Below are positions 27,113 to 41,041 of a DNA stretch of 64,000 nt, one piece after another. The notes under the pieces were generated by a model that saw only the letters and a program-made list of their open reading frames with translations, searched no databases and had not been told where the DNA came from. Positions within the stretch are counted from its first letter, which is position 1. The number at the start of each line of letters is the position of its first letter. The stretch comes from Gonocerus acuteangulatus (Eukaryota > Arthropoda > Insecta > Hemiptera > Coreidae), in assembly GCA_946811695.1 (NCBI GenBank), contig OX328125.1, positions 54,334,885 through 54,398,884 of the forward strand. The letters are read 5' to 3'. Position numbers and translations under genes: made by a program.

Positions 27113-28984
27113 TTTAACGGGGGTCATTTTCGGTGTCTACTAGGTAGGATCGATAAAGATTCGAAGAAATTTTTCAAAAATTCCGTCATGAGTCCAACCT
27201 CAATAGCTACTTTCCTTCGGAGGAAAGTGCTAAAAAACTGATATTTCCGACAACTTTTGTGATTTGTGAATTTCATGTTTTAATCCAATCAAAATTTTTT
27301 TTTTCTTTTTTTTTTTTTTTGCTACGAATAAATTATTTTGCTCGAATTTCCGGTGATTTTAATACTATAGAATGGTCGTCATCGGTCTATTATGAAAAAC
27401 AAAAAACAATAATATAAAAAATATTATTATTATTATTGTTATACATTATGGATTTGTGCCACTCTCGGTATTATTTAAATTATGTTAAGAATCATATCAG
27501 TTGAATTAGGATGTTGATGAACCGTGTTGTGTATAAAATTCCAGTCGTGAGAATGGCTAAAAGCACTTGGAAATGGGAATGTCCGAGTTAATGCGTCCTT
27601 CAAGGCGAACAATGGGACCTATTGTAAAACAATCTACAGGCATTTCAGGAGAATGCAAGAGCTGTCCTTAATCAGTGTATTCGGACTACTTGCTTCATAA
27701 ACTTCCATTTTTTATACATAAAATAGATAAGGAAGAAAGTTATTCATCCCGATGTGGCGCATCTTTGTACATTATTTGTATCCTATTTACATTAATTTAT
27801 TAAGTCTACGATCTGTAAACCATCAAACCTAATTAGGAAACAAAAGGTAGCCGCTTTAATCAATGGTACATAATTGCAACTTCTGTATACAATTTATTCC
27901 GAAGAATCTCATTATTCTTACCACCATTATCCACCATGACAAGATTTTTATTTTTTTTTATTTGGGGGGGGGTTGCGATTTAATAAATAGATTGGCCTTC
28001 GGAGTAGAATAAGTCTAACAAATAAGATATGAACAAAAATGAAGAGTTTTGGAATTTTCTTAAATATCTCGAAATGTTGCAACATTTTGCTAAGTAGTGC
28101 GTAATCACACGAAAGCAAAATAAATGTCCTACAAAATATATTCAGCTGTATCTTTCGATTAGACTACCTCATTCGAATAAAAACTGTTGGTTTATTTCCT
28201 CTGAACCGTTTGGAAACACACATACAGCGATTGAGAGCGGAGCGGGGCGATTGAGAGCGGAGCGGGGCGACTGAGAGCGATTGACGTCGCACACTTAGCG
28301 ACACGAGCGAGGCGACAGAGAGCGATTGTGTGTGAATATGTCTTATTTCTTGTCATTTTCCCCTGAATTATTTCATTTATATAAATCTCTTTTAATTTAA
28401 ACAACAACAAAAAATATTACATTCACTGAATAAATTGCTCTTTTTAGTTGATACCTTTAGTGAGAAGAATTGTTAGTATTGAATTTAAATAATATTTTTT
28501 TGTGTGATGAATCGCTGAAGTAGCTGCCACACAAACTTATTAAACATTTATAAATAAAGGCTATAATAAGATAAGATGGTGAAAAGTGGCCCCCAGCTAT
28601 ATCGTTTTCGGAGTTTGACCACTTGAAAGGTAACCTAAAAATACTCAGCCATGCAAAATTTTAGCCTTCTGGAGGTCATATTAGAGGCACAATAAATTAG
28701 AACTTCTTGTATGTACTTTATTTTTTTACTGGCGCAATTTTTTCCAAAAATTCTAAAATATATCATTGAGGGGTAAATTAATAACCATGATTTTTTTAAA
28801 AATATTTGGAGCGAAATTCGAATTTTCAGACTAGTTTTAATTTTTAAATGAATTATTTAAATACGAGGATATTATTTGACCAACTTCTAAATAGCATTTT
28901 TTTGTATAGTTTTTCCCGTACTTTTGAATGCTGTGGTAGGAAAAATCATTTTCAGAGCGGAAAATTCTCAAAATCTATAAAACC

Positions 28985-29017
<33 letters not shown>

Positions 29018-32000
29018 TGAACATAAATGTAAGTTGCCTAATTCACCCAAACATACTACAAAAACCCTTAGAAATTGTTTTTCATAGTAATTTCATATAA
29101 CACAATACAGATTAACTCAAAATTCGAATAAGTATAATCCGAATCTATTGGATACGCTGGTATTATACGCCATAGTTACGATTGTTCTAACGAATTACTT
29201 ACAGTAGGCTGCTGTTCCCGCATTGCAGATATAATATGTTACCTTAGTAAATCAAAGACCATCAGACCTGCAAAAGCGTTGTCTGAATTATTTTCAAGTT
29301 CAGATAATGATCCGGTAATAAACGAAGACAGCGATGAGGATAGATTCATTATCATCAGATCATAAATTACATAGTTTTACTTTTTCTATATAATATGTAC
29401 ATACGTTAATTATTAATACTCTAAGACATAATAGTACATATTAAATACGAGGATATTTTTTGGCCAACTTCTAAATAGCATTTTTTTGTATACTTTTTCC
29501 TGCACTTTCGAATGCTGAGGTGGAAAAATCATTTTCGGAGCCCACAAATCGACAAAACGGTTGTTCTTTTTTTGTTTATTTTTGTATTTATCTAGATATT
29601 TCTTTAAATGTAAACAGCCTAATTCACCTAAACATACTTCAAACTCCCTTAAAACATTGTTTATATTACTATAACGCAAAACAGATTGCCTCAAAAAATT
29701 TCTCATTTTTTGGACGATAATATCGTCGATACAAATGCAAAGTATCGAATGTGGAATGTGACTTGGTACCTTATAGACGACTCTATATTCATTTTAAATT
29801 ATGATTTACTTTAATTAGACTTAATGCACATTCGTTATTTGATTTTCTGTAATTGATAACTATTTTCCTTTAAATTTCAAGATTTTGCCGCAAAGTACAT
29901 CACTCCAACAGACCAGGGCCGCCACATGGGGGCGGGGACAGCCGGGTACAGTTGTCCCGGGCCCCGGCGCCGTGGGGGCCTGGGCCGAGCCTCGCTTATT
30001 GGAAAAAAATGTATAGATTATGAGCTTGTAAAATGAATGGGGTTTAGAAATACAGACAGGCGTATCTTATATTTATTGGAATGGGATCTATATTTGTTTT
30101 AATGTAATAATACGACAAAACAAGTGCAGTCCCAGAATAGTATATTTCATTAGGAGTCGTAATACAACTACAAGTACTGAAAGTGACCTCTTTTACGGCA
30201 TAGATGAATTAAACTCATTCGTTTTCAAAGTACAAAATTATTAAAAAATATTTAAATCAAATTATCATAATTTATATATACTATTATGTTGGCCTATTGT
30301 AAGTAATCCGTTAGCACAGTCGCAACTACGGCGTAGAATACCAGGGCATCCAGTAGATTCGGATTACACTTATAGGGATTTTGAGTCAATCTATATTGTG
30401 TTAAATGTAATTACTACGAAGAAACAATTTTTAAGGGTTTTTGTAGTATGTTTGGGTGAATTAGGCAGTTTACATTTAAGTTCATGTAAAAAAAAAAAAA
30501 GCGGTTTTATCGATTTTGAGCATTTTCCGCTCTGAAAATGATTTTTTTTTCCACCATAGCATTCAAAAGTACGGGAAAAACTATACAAAAAAAATGCTAT
30601 TTAGAAGTTGGCCAAATAATATCGTCGTATTTAAATAATTCATTTAAGAATTAAAACTAGTCTGAAAATTCGAATTTCGCACCAAATATTTTTTAAAAAA
30701 TCATGGTTATTAACGTTTATAATTTACACAATTTTTTAGATTTTCTCCAAAAAATCTAAAAACAATCATAGAGGTGTAAATTTTTGAAATAAAAATTTAC
30801 ACCTCTATGATTGTTTTTAGATTTTTTGGAGAAAAATTGCGTTAGTAAAAAAATAAAGTACATACAAGACGTTCTAATTTATTGTGCCTCTAATATGACC
30901 TCCAGAAGGCTAAAATTTTGCATTACAGTATTTTTAGGTTTCCTTTCAAGTGGTCAAACTCCGAAAACGATATCCCTGGGGGCACTTTTCACCATCTTAT
31001 CTTACTATAGTCTTTTGTAAGATTTCCAAATCATACCAGAGATAAGCATTATACGGAAACATGGTAAGCCGTCGCAATTCTTCTGAGTTGGACATTTTTC
31101 TTCTCATTTTAAATTAAATAGAATTAACTTAAATTGATGGGCTCAGTGCCAAAGGTGACTAACCCACAATTAGAACCAACTGAGGAAATTAAGATTAAAG
31201 TTTAGAAGACTTAGGAAAAAATTGGTGTTGGTGACAGAAACGATTTTAATTGGTCTTTATTCATTAGATACACAAAATTCTTATGAATATACCATAATAA
31301 TAAAAAGTTTATAGTTAGACATGATAATGAAAAACAAAAAGTATAGTCATGTTTGGCTCTTACATGGATAAAAAATAACGTCACTTAAACAATAGAGGTT
31401 ACATATCAAGAGATTAAAAATTAATGAAAAATTATTTTTCTTCAGATTTCTATGATTATGCATCAATAATTTAACAAAACAATGATTTCCAGATTAGGTG
31501 AGTTGTGTAGTATGTGGGACAGGAACAGTGCAATCTTAATATTGCGGTTTTGTCCTCCATAAGCGTGTTTCATGAACATTCCTTGATGGTTCATAGACAG
31601 GCATAGGCGTATATAGAAAATAATTTCGGGAGGGGCTGGGAAAATTTCGGGGGGGGGCTGAGACCATTTCAGGGGTAAAAATTTAGAGCTTGGAATAGTT
31701 TTAGGCAACTAAAACGCTGTTACACGTAAAATAAAATATTTTTTATGAACTAAGTGATCTTATATAATTTATTTTCAGGGTTTTACGACAAGATTTTACC
31801 ATCAAATCAAAATTTCGGGGGCTGCGGCCACCTCAGCCCCCCCTTATATACGCCCATGTAGAAAGGAACTTCCACAGAGCCATCAGAAGCTTCAATTATA
31901 TCACTCATGTTGTTGCTTACCATTAACAAAGCCATACCTAGTGTGGGTTGGACAAGTCTGCCTCTCACATGATTTAGCTTTGCAGTAAGTTGCAAAACAA

Positions 32001-35000
32001 ACTGACAGGTGTCAGTACTAATCAATGAGGTGTAAAGGCTGGTCATTTCTATCATTTATAAAACTTAAAATTCTCTATCAGAAAAACTCAATAACTCAAA
32101 TTTGTTAAAAAATGTGGGTTAGTCACCTTTGGCACTGAGCCCTTCAATTAGAGTTGACATTGTTAATAATTCCTTAGATTGGATAGGATTTTCTCGGCAT
32201 TGAATGAAATTGTTCCAAGAAAAGAGAAGTGTTTCTGCTTGTAGGAATCGTCTGTTCAATAATTGAAATGAAGGTAGGTCAGTTCTTACCATCGACGGAA
32301 TATTTAACCATCGACGGAAGACTTAATGGAATTGGTTTCTCTTCTGATAGTACTTTGAGTGGTAATTCTCCTTTTGGCATTATTCAACAGCTCTCGAAGA
32401 GCGGGGGGGCTTGGAATGCATTCCTATATGGCTGTTCCATGATAGAATTTTTTATCAGCCAGCATATTGTCGGAGATCTTGTGAACATAGTCTATCCCCT
32501 TCTATTTTCAATTATTTATTCAAGTACTTCCAATTTTATTGGTACATTCAGTAATAAGTTTGAATTATTACTAACATTAGATTCTTTCTGGCAACTGTTT
32601 AACTCTAGAATAAAAAAAATTTCTATACACTCGTAAAACATTTATGCCCACATATTATGGGGCGAAATATCGACACCGCAGCTCGCTTAATTTAATTTAA
32701 AATTTAATGTCCATTATAATTAACTCAGAATTTTAGGATGAGTTATCTAAAGGTAACCAGCCTTTTCTAGCCTGGATAGGACTGACGCCTTTTCTTTTCT
32801 CCAAATAAAAGCCACCACCCCATAGTGGGAATCGAACCTTCGACACTTGACATGGAGTGTTAGGTGCTCAAGCCTTAACACTCGCGGCCACCGGGCCTCC
32901 AGTTGTTCGACAAGAATTTGTTTATGTATAAATCGAGGATCAAAAAATCATTAATAATTACTAAATAATGACATTTTTCACCTGAAACTTGAGCACCTAA
33001 CGCCTTGGATTTATTTGTAGACTTCGCCGTACCACTTTCGAAAAAAAAAAATATGCCAATAGACTCAAAAAATTGCAAATCGTTTGTAGTGAAAAACATT
33101 TCTTTTTTAGTTTAAATCGTTTTTAAGAAAAGAGGGGGGTCAAAAAATACCCCGCACCCCACCTCAACCGATTGGAACCAACCCATTTTTATTCAAGGTC
33201 AAATCGTTTTTTGAATTTTCAAAATAGCAACTTTTTCATTTTTAGGGGTGCGAGTTTTTTTATGGTCCCGATGCATTCCAAATCGTTTTTAGTTAGCAGT
33301 GAAAGAATGTATGTCTGTAGTTGCCCAGAAAAGAAGTTACAGCCGTTTTTTGAATTTTTAAAATGGCAGCTTTTTCATTTTTAGGGGTGCGAGTTTTTTT
33401 ATTGTCTCGATACATTCCAAATCGTTTGTTAGTAGTGAAAGAATTTTGATGTTTACTAAAATCAAGCACTCTTGTTGAACTGCAATGGCCTTTGCGAGTC
33501 TAGTTGAAGCAACCCGCTCAGTAATGCAAGATTGCAAGAAATAGAGGAAATATCATAAAACATATTTCATCAAGAGAATTAGGCAGTTAGGAAATTTCGT
33601 ATTACATCTTAAATATCTGAAAAACGGCGAAATTGTGAGAAGTGGAAGATAATCATCCGAAAGCCAAATAAAATTCACTTTCGATTCTTCACGGCAAAAT
33701 ACATCTGAAAAGTGTCCCTGGAAGCCCGGACATACATACAGATACAGAGCCCGGCTTATACATGATTTGAAATCTGACACTTGCCTGGATTTCTCAACCG
33801 TCTTGGATGTCGCCGAAAACAGCATTCCTGTAAGCGGAATCTACTGGTTGGTAAACTTATTTCATTTGCCCCATGTCTTCAAAACTGCTCCACTTTTGAT
33901 GAGTTTTGGCAAAAGAACGTAAATACTGTAAAGAAAGAATATATACATTATTAATTTGTTATTCAGGCATGGGCTCGGTAGGACCACGCGAGGTTAATTG
34001 ATGGCCATTTAGACAAGTTTGATTTTCTGTGTGCCCAGACTCGTTTCATTCTTTTTTTCCGAGCTATTTTTCTGCCATGAGACCAAGCTATCTGTAATGG
34101 CTGTTTCCATCAAACCTGCTGATTTTAAATGTTCTTTTACTCCCGCGATCCATTTAATTATTTCTCATTTTGCCTTGCTTTGATTTTCAAAGTAATTCAC
34201 GATTTACATTGTTAGTGTTGAAGGATACATTCTTTTGATATTCCCTTAGAATTGTAATCTTAGTTTATTTTTTTAGTTTTTATTTTATTTTATTTTTTTT
34301 TTGTATACTGAATGTGCAGATACTGTATTACTTTTTTTTCTTAATACTTCGAAGTCTGTAAGTTTGTTGTTTAGAAGTAATTAAGCCTAATATGTTTCTA
34401 ACAATTTTCCTTTGTCTTTATTTATTTTGTATGTTTTTATAATGAGAAATACTAGTTTCTTATGGATTCTGAAACATCGACATTTTTTGTTGAGCGTCAA
34501 TCGGGCCTACTTCATGAGCATGTTTCATCCCTATAAGAACATCACGTGTCGATGCCGAAGACATCACCTGCCTAGAAAGCCTTAGAGCCGAAGTACATTT
34601 GTCGACTTAGCTAGAAGCAATTAAAGTTTGTCTCAAGGTCGCCAAAGAAATAATTTACAAAGGAATACTAAAAGAAAGAGGTTTCTAATTGAAGTTGGAG
34701 ACTCTGAAGAACTAATGAGGAGACCTGGTTTCACTAATACGCCATTTATGTCAAGTGGATAAAAAAAACTACAGCAGAGAAATGAGAAACAAAACTTCAG
34801 CTCAGAAATTAATGAGTAAAAAAACTATAGGAGAGGTTTGCCCTTGAAATAGGTATCATCTCTGTTCTTGTCTTAGATGGTATTTTGAAATCCAAGATTC
34901 TTAGATCAACTTTAACTCTGCATCAAGGGGGCAATCCATATTTCTAATGTTAAAATAAATTAAAGAAGAAACAAAATATGAGTACGAAAAACTATTATTA

Positions 35001-38000
35001 TTTATTTATTTTGCGGCGGCGTAAAATAACCGACATAAATACAAATTAAGTTTATTTTTTTTATTTAAATTTCAACGTCCATTTTTATATAACACATATT
35101 TTTCGGACAGGATATCAGCAGGTTGCCTTCCTTTTCAAGCCATGATAGGCTAGAAAAAATATCAGTACACAAATTATTTAAATATCTTAAAGAAATTGTT
35201 TTTTATCGATCATTATAATGAAATAAAGCTGCCAATGACTCAAACGGGAAGGGCAATATAAACGAATAAAATAAAACGATTTCTCGACAAAATCAACATA
35301 AAACGAAGAATAATATATTTGAAAGAACTCAAGAACTTGGAATAACGATAAGCAGAACAGATTGATGTGATGATTCTTTTGGTGATAAATAGAAATTTGA
35401 GATGGATTGGCAGTAGAAGTGCAGAACTACCCACAAAAAGAAACTATAACTAAATCAATGTAAAACTCTCGTTCTCCGAATTGTTGGGCAACGATTTGAA
35501 GCAAGACCTTTCAAGTGTGTGCGTTGTTTATTTTCCCCGTGACCCGGACTACTTCTTGGAAAGGTGACCCGTCCAATGCTTGGGGTATGTATTTATAATT
35601 ACACACAGGTCGATGCCATGTCTCCAGGGCTACTAGCGACAACAAACCCAACAACATAATCCGTATCCTCCGCACTCAATACACATTCAATAACTCTATC
35701 TTATGGACTTCGGTGCTCGGGATTCCTGTATTAATATTCCTTAATAATATAAAAGTATAATATCTTAGAATGTTGATACAAATCAGGAGGCCCGGTGTCC
35801 TTGAGTTTTAAGGAACTCCGTGCCAAGGATAGTGGGTTCGATTCGCACTAGGGATGTTGGCTTTTCTTTAGAAAAAAGAGAAGGCAACAGCCTTACCTTT
35901 GCTAGAAAGGGGTGGTAACTTATAGATAACCCATCCTACAATTCTGAGTCATAACGTCCATTATAACGTTAAAATGTAATTAAATAATACAAATCATATA
36001 AACAAAATGTTCCGCAATGTATTTTATGTGATAGAAAGTAAAATTTCATTAAATACACATTATTCAAATATAATCCTTTACTTCGCTCTACATGTTTCAC
36101 GTGCCTTTGACGTCTCTTCAGGAGCACATAATCTACAAATCAAAGCCTCAACCTTGGAGAACCTTCCGCAGGCAAGGCCACGTCTAGACTGACAAGATCA
36201 ACCATAGCTACTGTACATCAGCTGTTAAAATCGATTTACGATAAATGTTTTTTTCCCAGAGAAGGCGATATCATTGTATTAAATTAGTCTTTTAATTTCA
36301 AGAGTTGTCTATTAAGTTAAAAAATATTATATCCCAATATTTAATTTAGGTTTTTTTATAAACTATCTTTTTCCTATTCTTAATTATATGTATATTAATT
36401 ACTTTTATTTTTGACACAGTTAAAATATTAGATAGAGGAATTCCATGAAACGAAAAATAAATGAACATATACATATATCTAATTAAGAATAGGAAAATGA
36501 AAATTAATAATAAAATCTAAATTAAATATCTTAATAAAATATGTTTTAACTTACTAGACAATACTTGATATATGAAGGCTTGAAGGCATATGAAGAATAC
36601 ACTGAGAATGACTTCTTTCAGGAAATCGACATTTACATTTAAATCAATCGATTTTAACGACAGATCCACAGTAGCTATGATTGATCCTGTCAGTATAGAC
36701 ATGGCCCTGCCTGCGCAAAGTTCTTTTAGGTTAAGCCAGCGATTTGTATTTGTCTGCCCCGAAGAATCGTCATAGGGACGTGTACCATGTAATAAATTAA
36801 TAATTTAAGGATTATTAAAGAATAATGTGCAGTTAATTAAATTTCACCTTCCGCCGTATAAAATACATATTAAAATATAGAGTCACCATTTTATAATAAG
36901 AACGACTCACAGAAACAGCTTCATCTAAGTCTTTTTCCATAAAATGCTTATCCATTGTGTGATATGAAAAATTTAAGATAGAAACTCTTAATATTATTTT
37001 CCTTTCAGACTTGTTACTATTTTTATTAGAAATGTAAATTTCTAAAAGCGTGCTATAATAAAAGAAATTTAAATGTCTGCAAAATTTTAATCTCCAAGAA
37101 AAGCGAGCTTTTGGTTGCAAAACATGTCCTAAAGCCCCGAAAGCAGAAATAACCTACTCAATTAGTATTTCGACTTGCAGCAGTTTTAAAGGAACGTATT
37201 ATTACGAACCCAAAATGCAATCCCAAAAAAATTGAACCTCTTTCTAAATTTTGATGACTATTTATGCGGAGAAAATAATTCTAGTGTTAATTTTAGTTAT
37301 AAAATCGTATTAACAGTGATCAAATTCTATTCTAGCGAAACCAACATTTACAAAATTTTAAGCACTGATTTCTAAGACTTATATTTTGCTACTGAAGTTT
37401 TAGCTTATACATGATTTGAAATCTCACACTTGCCTGGATTTCTGAACCGTCTTGGATATATTTAACTTGGAGGATGAGATATTAAAGATGAACCCCTCTG
37501 GCACGTCCTCCCTGAATGTGAGATACTTGAGAGGAGGAGGGCTCTCGATCTTGTCAGTATTCAGCTCATAACGAAACTTCAATGCAGAGACTAGATGAAA
37601 TTTTTTTGGGACTCGACACAATATGCGGATTTCTCGGACCCATAGTACAATGGGATTTCACAGATCGAAGACCACGCCTCAATTAGCAATAATAATGATT
37701 ATTTATTTAATAATATATTTTTTATTTTTGCTATGGGGCTATGGATATTGAGAAACATCTAAACAAAAGTCCGACACACAGGAACTGCATCATCATAGCG
37801 CGGTTTGGCTCTTATCCCTAGTCTAATTTGGAAAGATTAAAATAAAAACAGTTATTATTTTGGTTCGACCTTTCTTCAAAATGTTTTATGGTCTTACCTG
37901 AGAGGGTCGGCCAACCCCAGAAAGGCCCTCGCATAAAGGCAGTTGGAAAGCCTTCGAATCTCTCTCTTTGAAAGCTATATTTCTAACAATAAATTGTTTT

Positions 38001-40986
38001 TCTTATTGTACTTCATCTGTTTTATTGTCAAATACATTATCCAACTATAAGCAATTAAAAAATAACAATGAATAAAAACAGACAAAATGAACCGTTCGAA
38101 TAAACGAAATCAATTACCATTTTCGTTCTCTAAGGGTTCTGAAACGCAAAATTTTCTAGTCGGCAGTTCCGGATTGCGTCATGAGATCAACCTTATAAGC
38201 GGGGTTCCTCCCTATGGAGGGAGGGAGGAACCGCGCTAATAAGCACAGCATGAAGGAACTTGGGATCTTTCCTGATTGTGGACGAACTCTGAATATATAA
38301 AGAAAAATATAGAAGAAGGGAATCTTTGGGTTTGAGGATGTACTCCAAAGCCCATTTCCAAATAACTTTCTAGGTTATTTTCATTGAGTGATTTAGTTAT
38401 GAATTCCATAAGTAGAAAAAAAAAGTCTGGCGTCCCCTTCGATCAAAAAAGCTGCAAAACGTTAAGGTTTTTCAGTAATTACCTAGATATAAATAGGAAA
38501 ACTAAGAGAGCAGAGGGTACTTCCTGGAAAAGCTCAAGCACTAAAATGGATCAACAAATTAAAAGAAACCGGTGAACTTAAAATTAGTGGAGTAGACACT
38601 TAGATTTCTTTAGAAGCCTTTATTCTGACGAGCGGGCTGAGCTAAGCAGAGAAGACTACCCGTGTATTGTTATTACAATAACAAAATTCTTCTAATATAA
38701 TAAGGCAAAAATATTGGGGAGCCTTTATGTTTTTTTTTATTTTATATTGTAGCACATTAAATGGTGTAGGACATAGTTGGGGGAAATTTCGATTATTCTT
38801 CGTGAAAATGAAATTCAAAAAACGCAAAAATGTTTGAAGACAATGCAAAATGAACTTGGATGCGTAAGCGGAAGTTTGGGTCAAATTAAGAGAGGATTTT
38901 AGTTCCCTGAAGAATTTTGAGATTCTGAAGGATCTGGCTTATTAGAAAGACGATGTTTCATTGGAATTTCGGAAACACTTGCGACATGGAACGGATGAAG
39001 CAAGATGAAGCTGTGCTAAAAAAAATAACGGTACTCGAGATTATGCCCAAACAAACGTTCTTTCAAGAAACTTCAGAATACCGGAATGCCCAGCAGTATT
39101 CTTTGGTTCTTCAATTAATAAGGTATGATTAATTTTAATCTCTAATCTTTTCGCAAAGGTAGAATCCACTTTCTTTACTATAAAATCTTTCATAAAACAT
39201 GCTTTAAAAATGTTAAACCTTATGGAATTTCTACATTTTTAATGTATTTCAATTTATACTATCTCTACCACCCTTTACCTTGAAGGCGTCACTCCTCGTC
39301 TTATGGGAGTCTCCCTTTCTCGTTCAGTTCAGGGGAAGTGTTGCTTGTAGCATTTCTTGTGGTGCCTCCCAAGTACTTGTCGGTTTTATCATAATTCTGT
39401 AGAACGCCAGTCATAATATTTTCTTAACATTCAGCTTCTTTAAGGGACCAATCTAAAATTGTTTTAGGAAGTACCATGATAAAGTCAATTCCATAAACTT
39501 TGATTTTTTTTTCTTTGTTTCTTGAAATTCTGGCTGACCGTGTCATAAAACGGCGTTGATCTTAGAAAATAGATAAATAAATTCTATTTATAAAATAAGT
39601 CAATAAAATATCCGTACGTTTATTATTATTATTGAGATGATACATATGGCGTATACCCCGGACTTCGAAATCCTGTAGTTCTTTGGACACTGGACATCCC
39701 TATATAAGGTCATGTCCTCTAAAGGAGTTAGCCAATTTTTGCATTGAGTGTAAAATATATAAAGCTTATATAAATAATAGATATATCTGTTTGCTAACTA
39801 AATCCTCAAACAAATATGGCTGCATGTTTTGGTGCGTTGTTCTAATAAATTGGTATTTTATTTATATTACCAATATTCACCCCAAAGTGGTGCATCGTTA
39901 AACAAAATAAATAAATATTTCTATTACAAAAGCACATTGTGTAAATACAATTTATTGGGCAATTTCGGCTCTAGAAAGCTATTAGTCAAAAAAATTTGAA
40001 TTTTAAAGCGTAGTAATAAATGAACTCTGAAATTTCATATGAAATCCATGGCTGAGGGGGTGCAGCCCCCCCCCCCCCGAAATTTTGATTTGATCGGTAA
40101 AAATTTCATGAAACCCTTAAAAATAAATTAAATAAGATCATTTAGTTCATAAAACATATTCTATTTTGGGTGTAATAGCGTTTTAGTTGGCTAAAACTCT
40201 TCTAAGATCTAAATAGTTAGTATTCCATACGCCGGAAACGGTCTCAGCCCCCCCCCCAGACATTTTCCCAGCCCTCTCCGAAATTATTTTCTTTATACGC
40301 CCATGATGAAATCTATTATCATTTTCCGGAAATCTACAGATAACCCGTCCTAAAATTGTAAGTTAATTATCATGGAGGTTAAAATTTAAATAAATATTAT
40401 AATTTTCGTGAAAGTCATTCTTCCTCGAATGTTTAACAAAATGTTTATAGCGATCTTGGCAAAAATATCATGATGTAATTTCTTAAAAAGTTAAGAAAGA
40501 AAAGGAGGAAAATAAACTTAATGAAAAACTAAATGGTATAAATTTACTCCGTAAGATATTTAGGTCTGCATAATATCATACAGAGATTCTAGAATAATAA
40601 ATAAACAATATAGGTAATCAATTTAAGAAATTTAAAAATAGTCTAATTGATAAATTGTACTAAATCCTACATAATTATAAAACAAAATACGAAGGAATTT
40701 CAAAGCAAGCTTTGAGCGAATACTTTTAAAAAATAAGGCACTAATACTTTCTCAAAATACTAAAAGACTATGAAGAGAAGAATAAAATATTGTGAAACAT
40801 TTTTAAGAATAATTTTATATTTCACAACTTACATGTCACGTGAGTTATAGGAAAAGTTGGCTGAAGTATCGCCGCAGATATTATTGACTACCCAAGTATA
40901 CAGCTCCTTACAATACAAATTGTTATATTGTAAAATTATTTAAGGAAAATATCTTCTTATGAACTTGGGGTTATAGTTTTATTACA

Positions 40987-41041
<55 letters not shown>

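Larger units (their letters stand above)
28561..31010. mobile_element. DNA transposon with long terminal inverted repeats, 2.45 kb
   Basis: Left end CTATAATAAGATAAGATGG and right end (reverse complement) CTATAGTAAGATAAGATGG open inverted repeats of roughly 650 and 715 bp (28561-29208; 30296-31010), followed by GTGAAAAGTG and a CCCC tract. Both arms keep the same order of motifs, for example TTTGACCACTTGAAAGG and GGCCTCTAATATGACC (complement). A third copy of about 240 bp of the arm sits at 29440-29700. There is no transposase. The TA at the termini suggests a TA target. In AREL1 intron 1. Confidence 0.8.

Noticed and set aside
32229..32636. 135-codon open frame
   Set aside because: No recognised domain, AT-rich, hydrophobic composition and no splice or codon pattern. 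Kept only as unassigned.
34490..34570. Hammerhead-like string with GAAACATG on the minus strand
   Set aside because: No CUGANGA-type core at the right distance and no closing stem, so it is probably coincidence.
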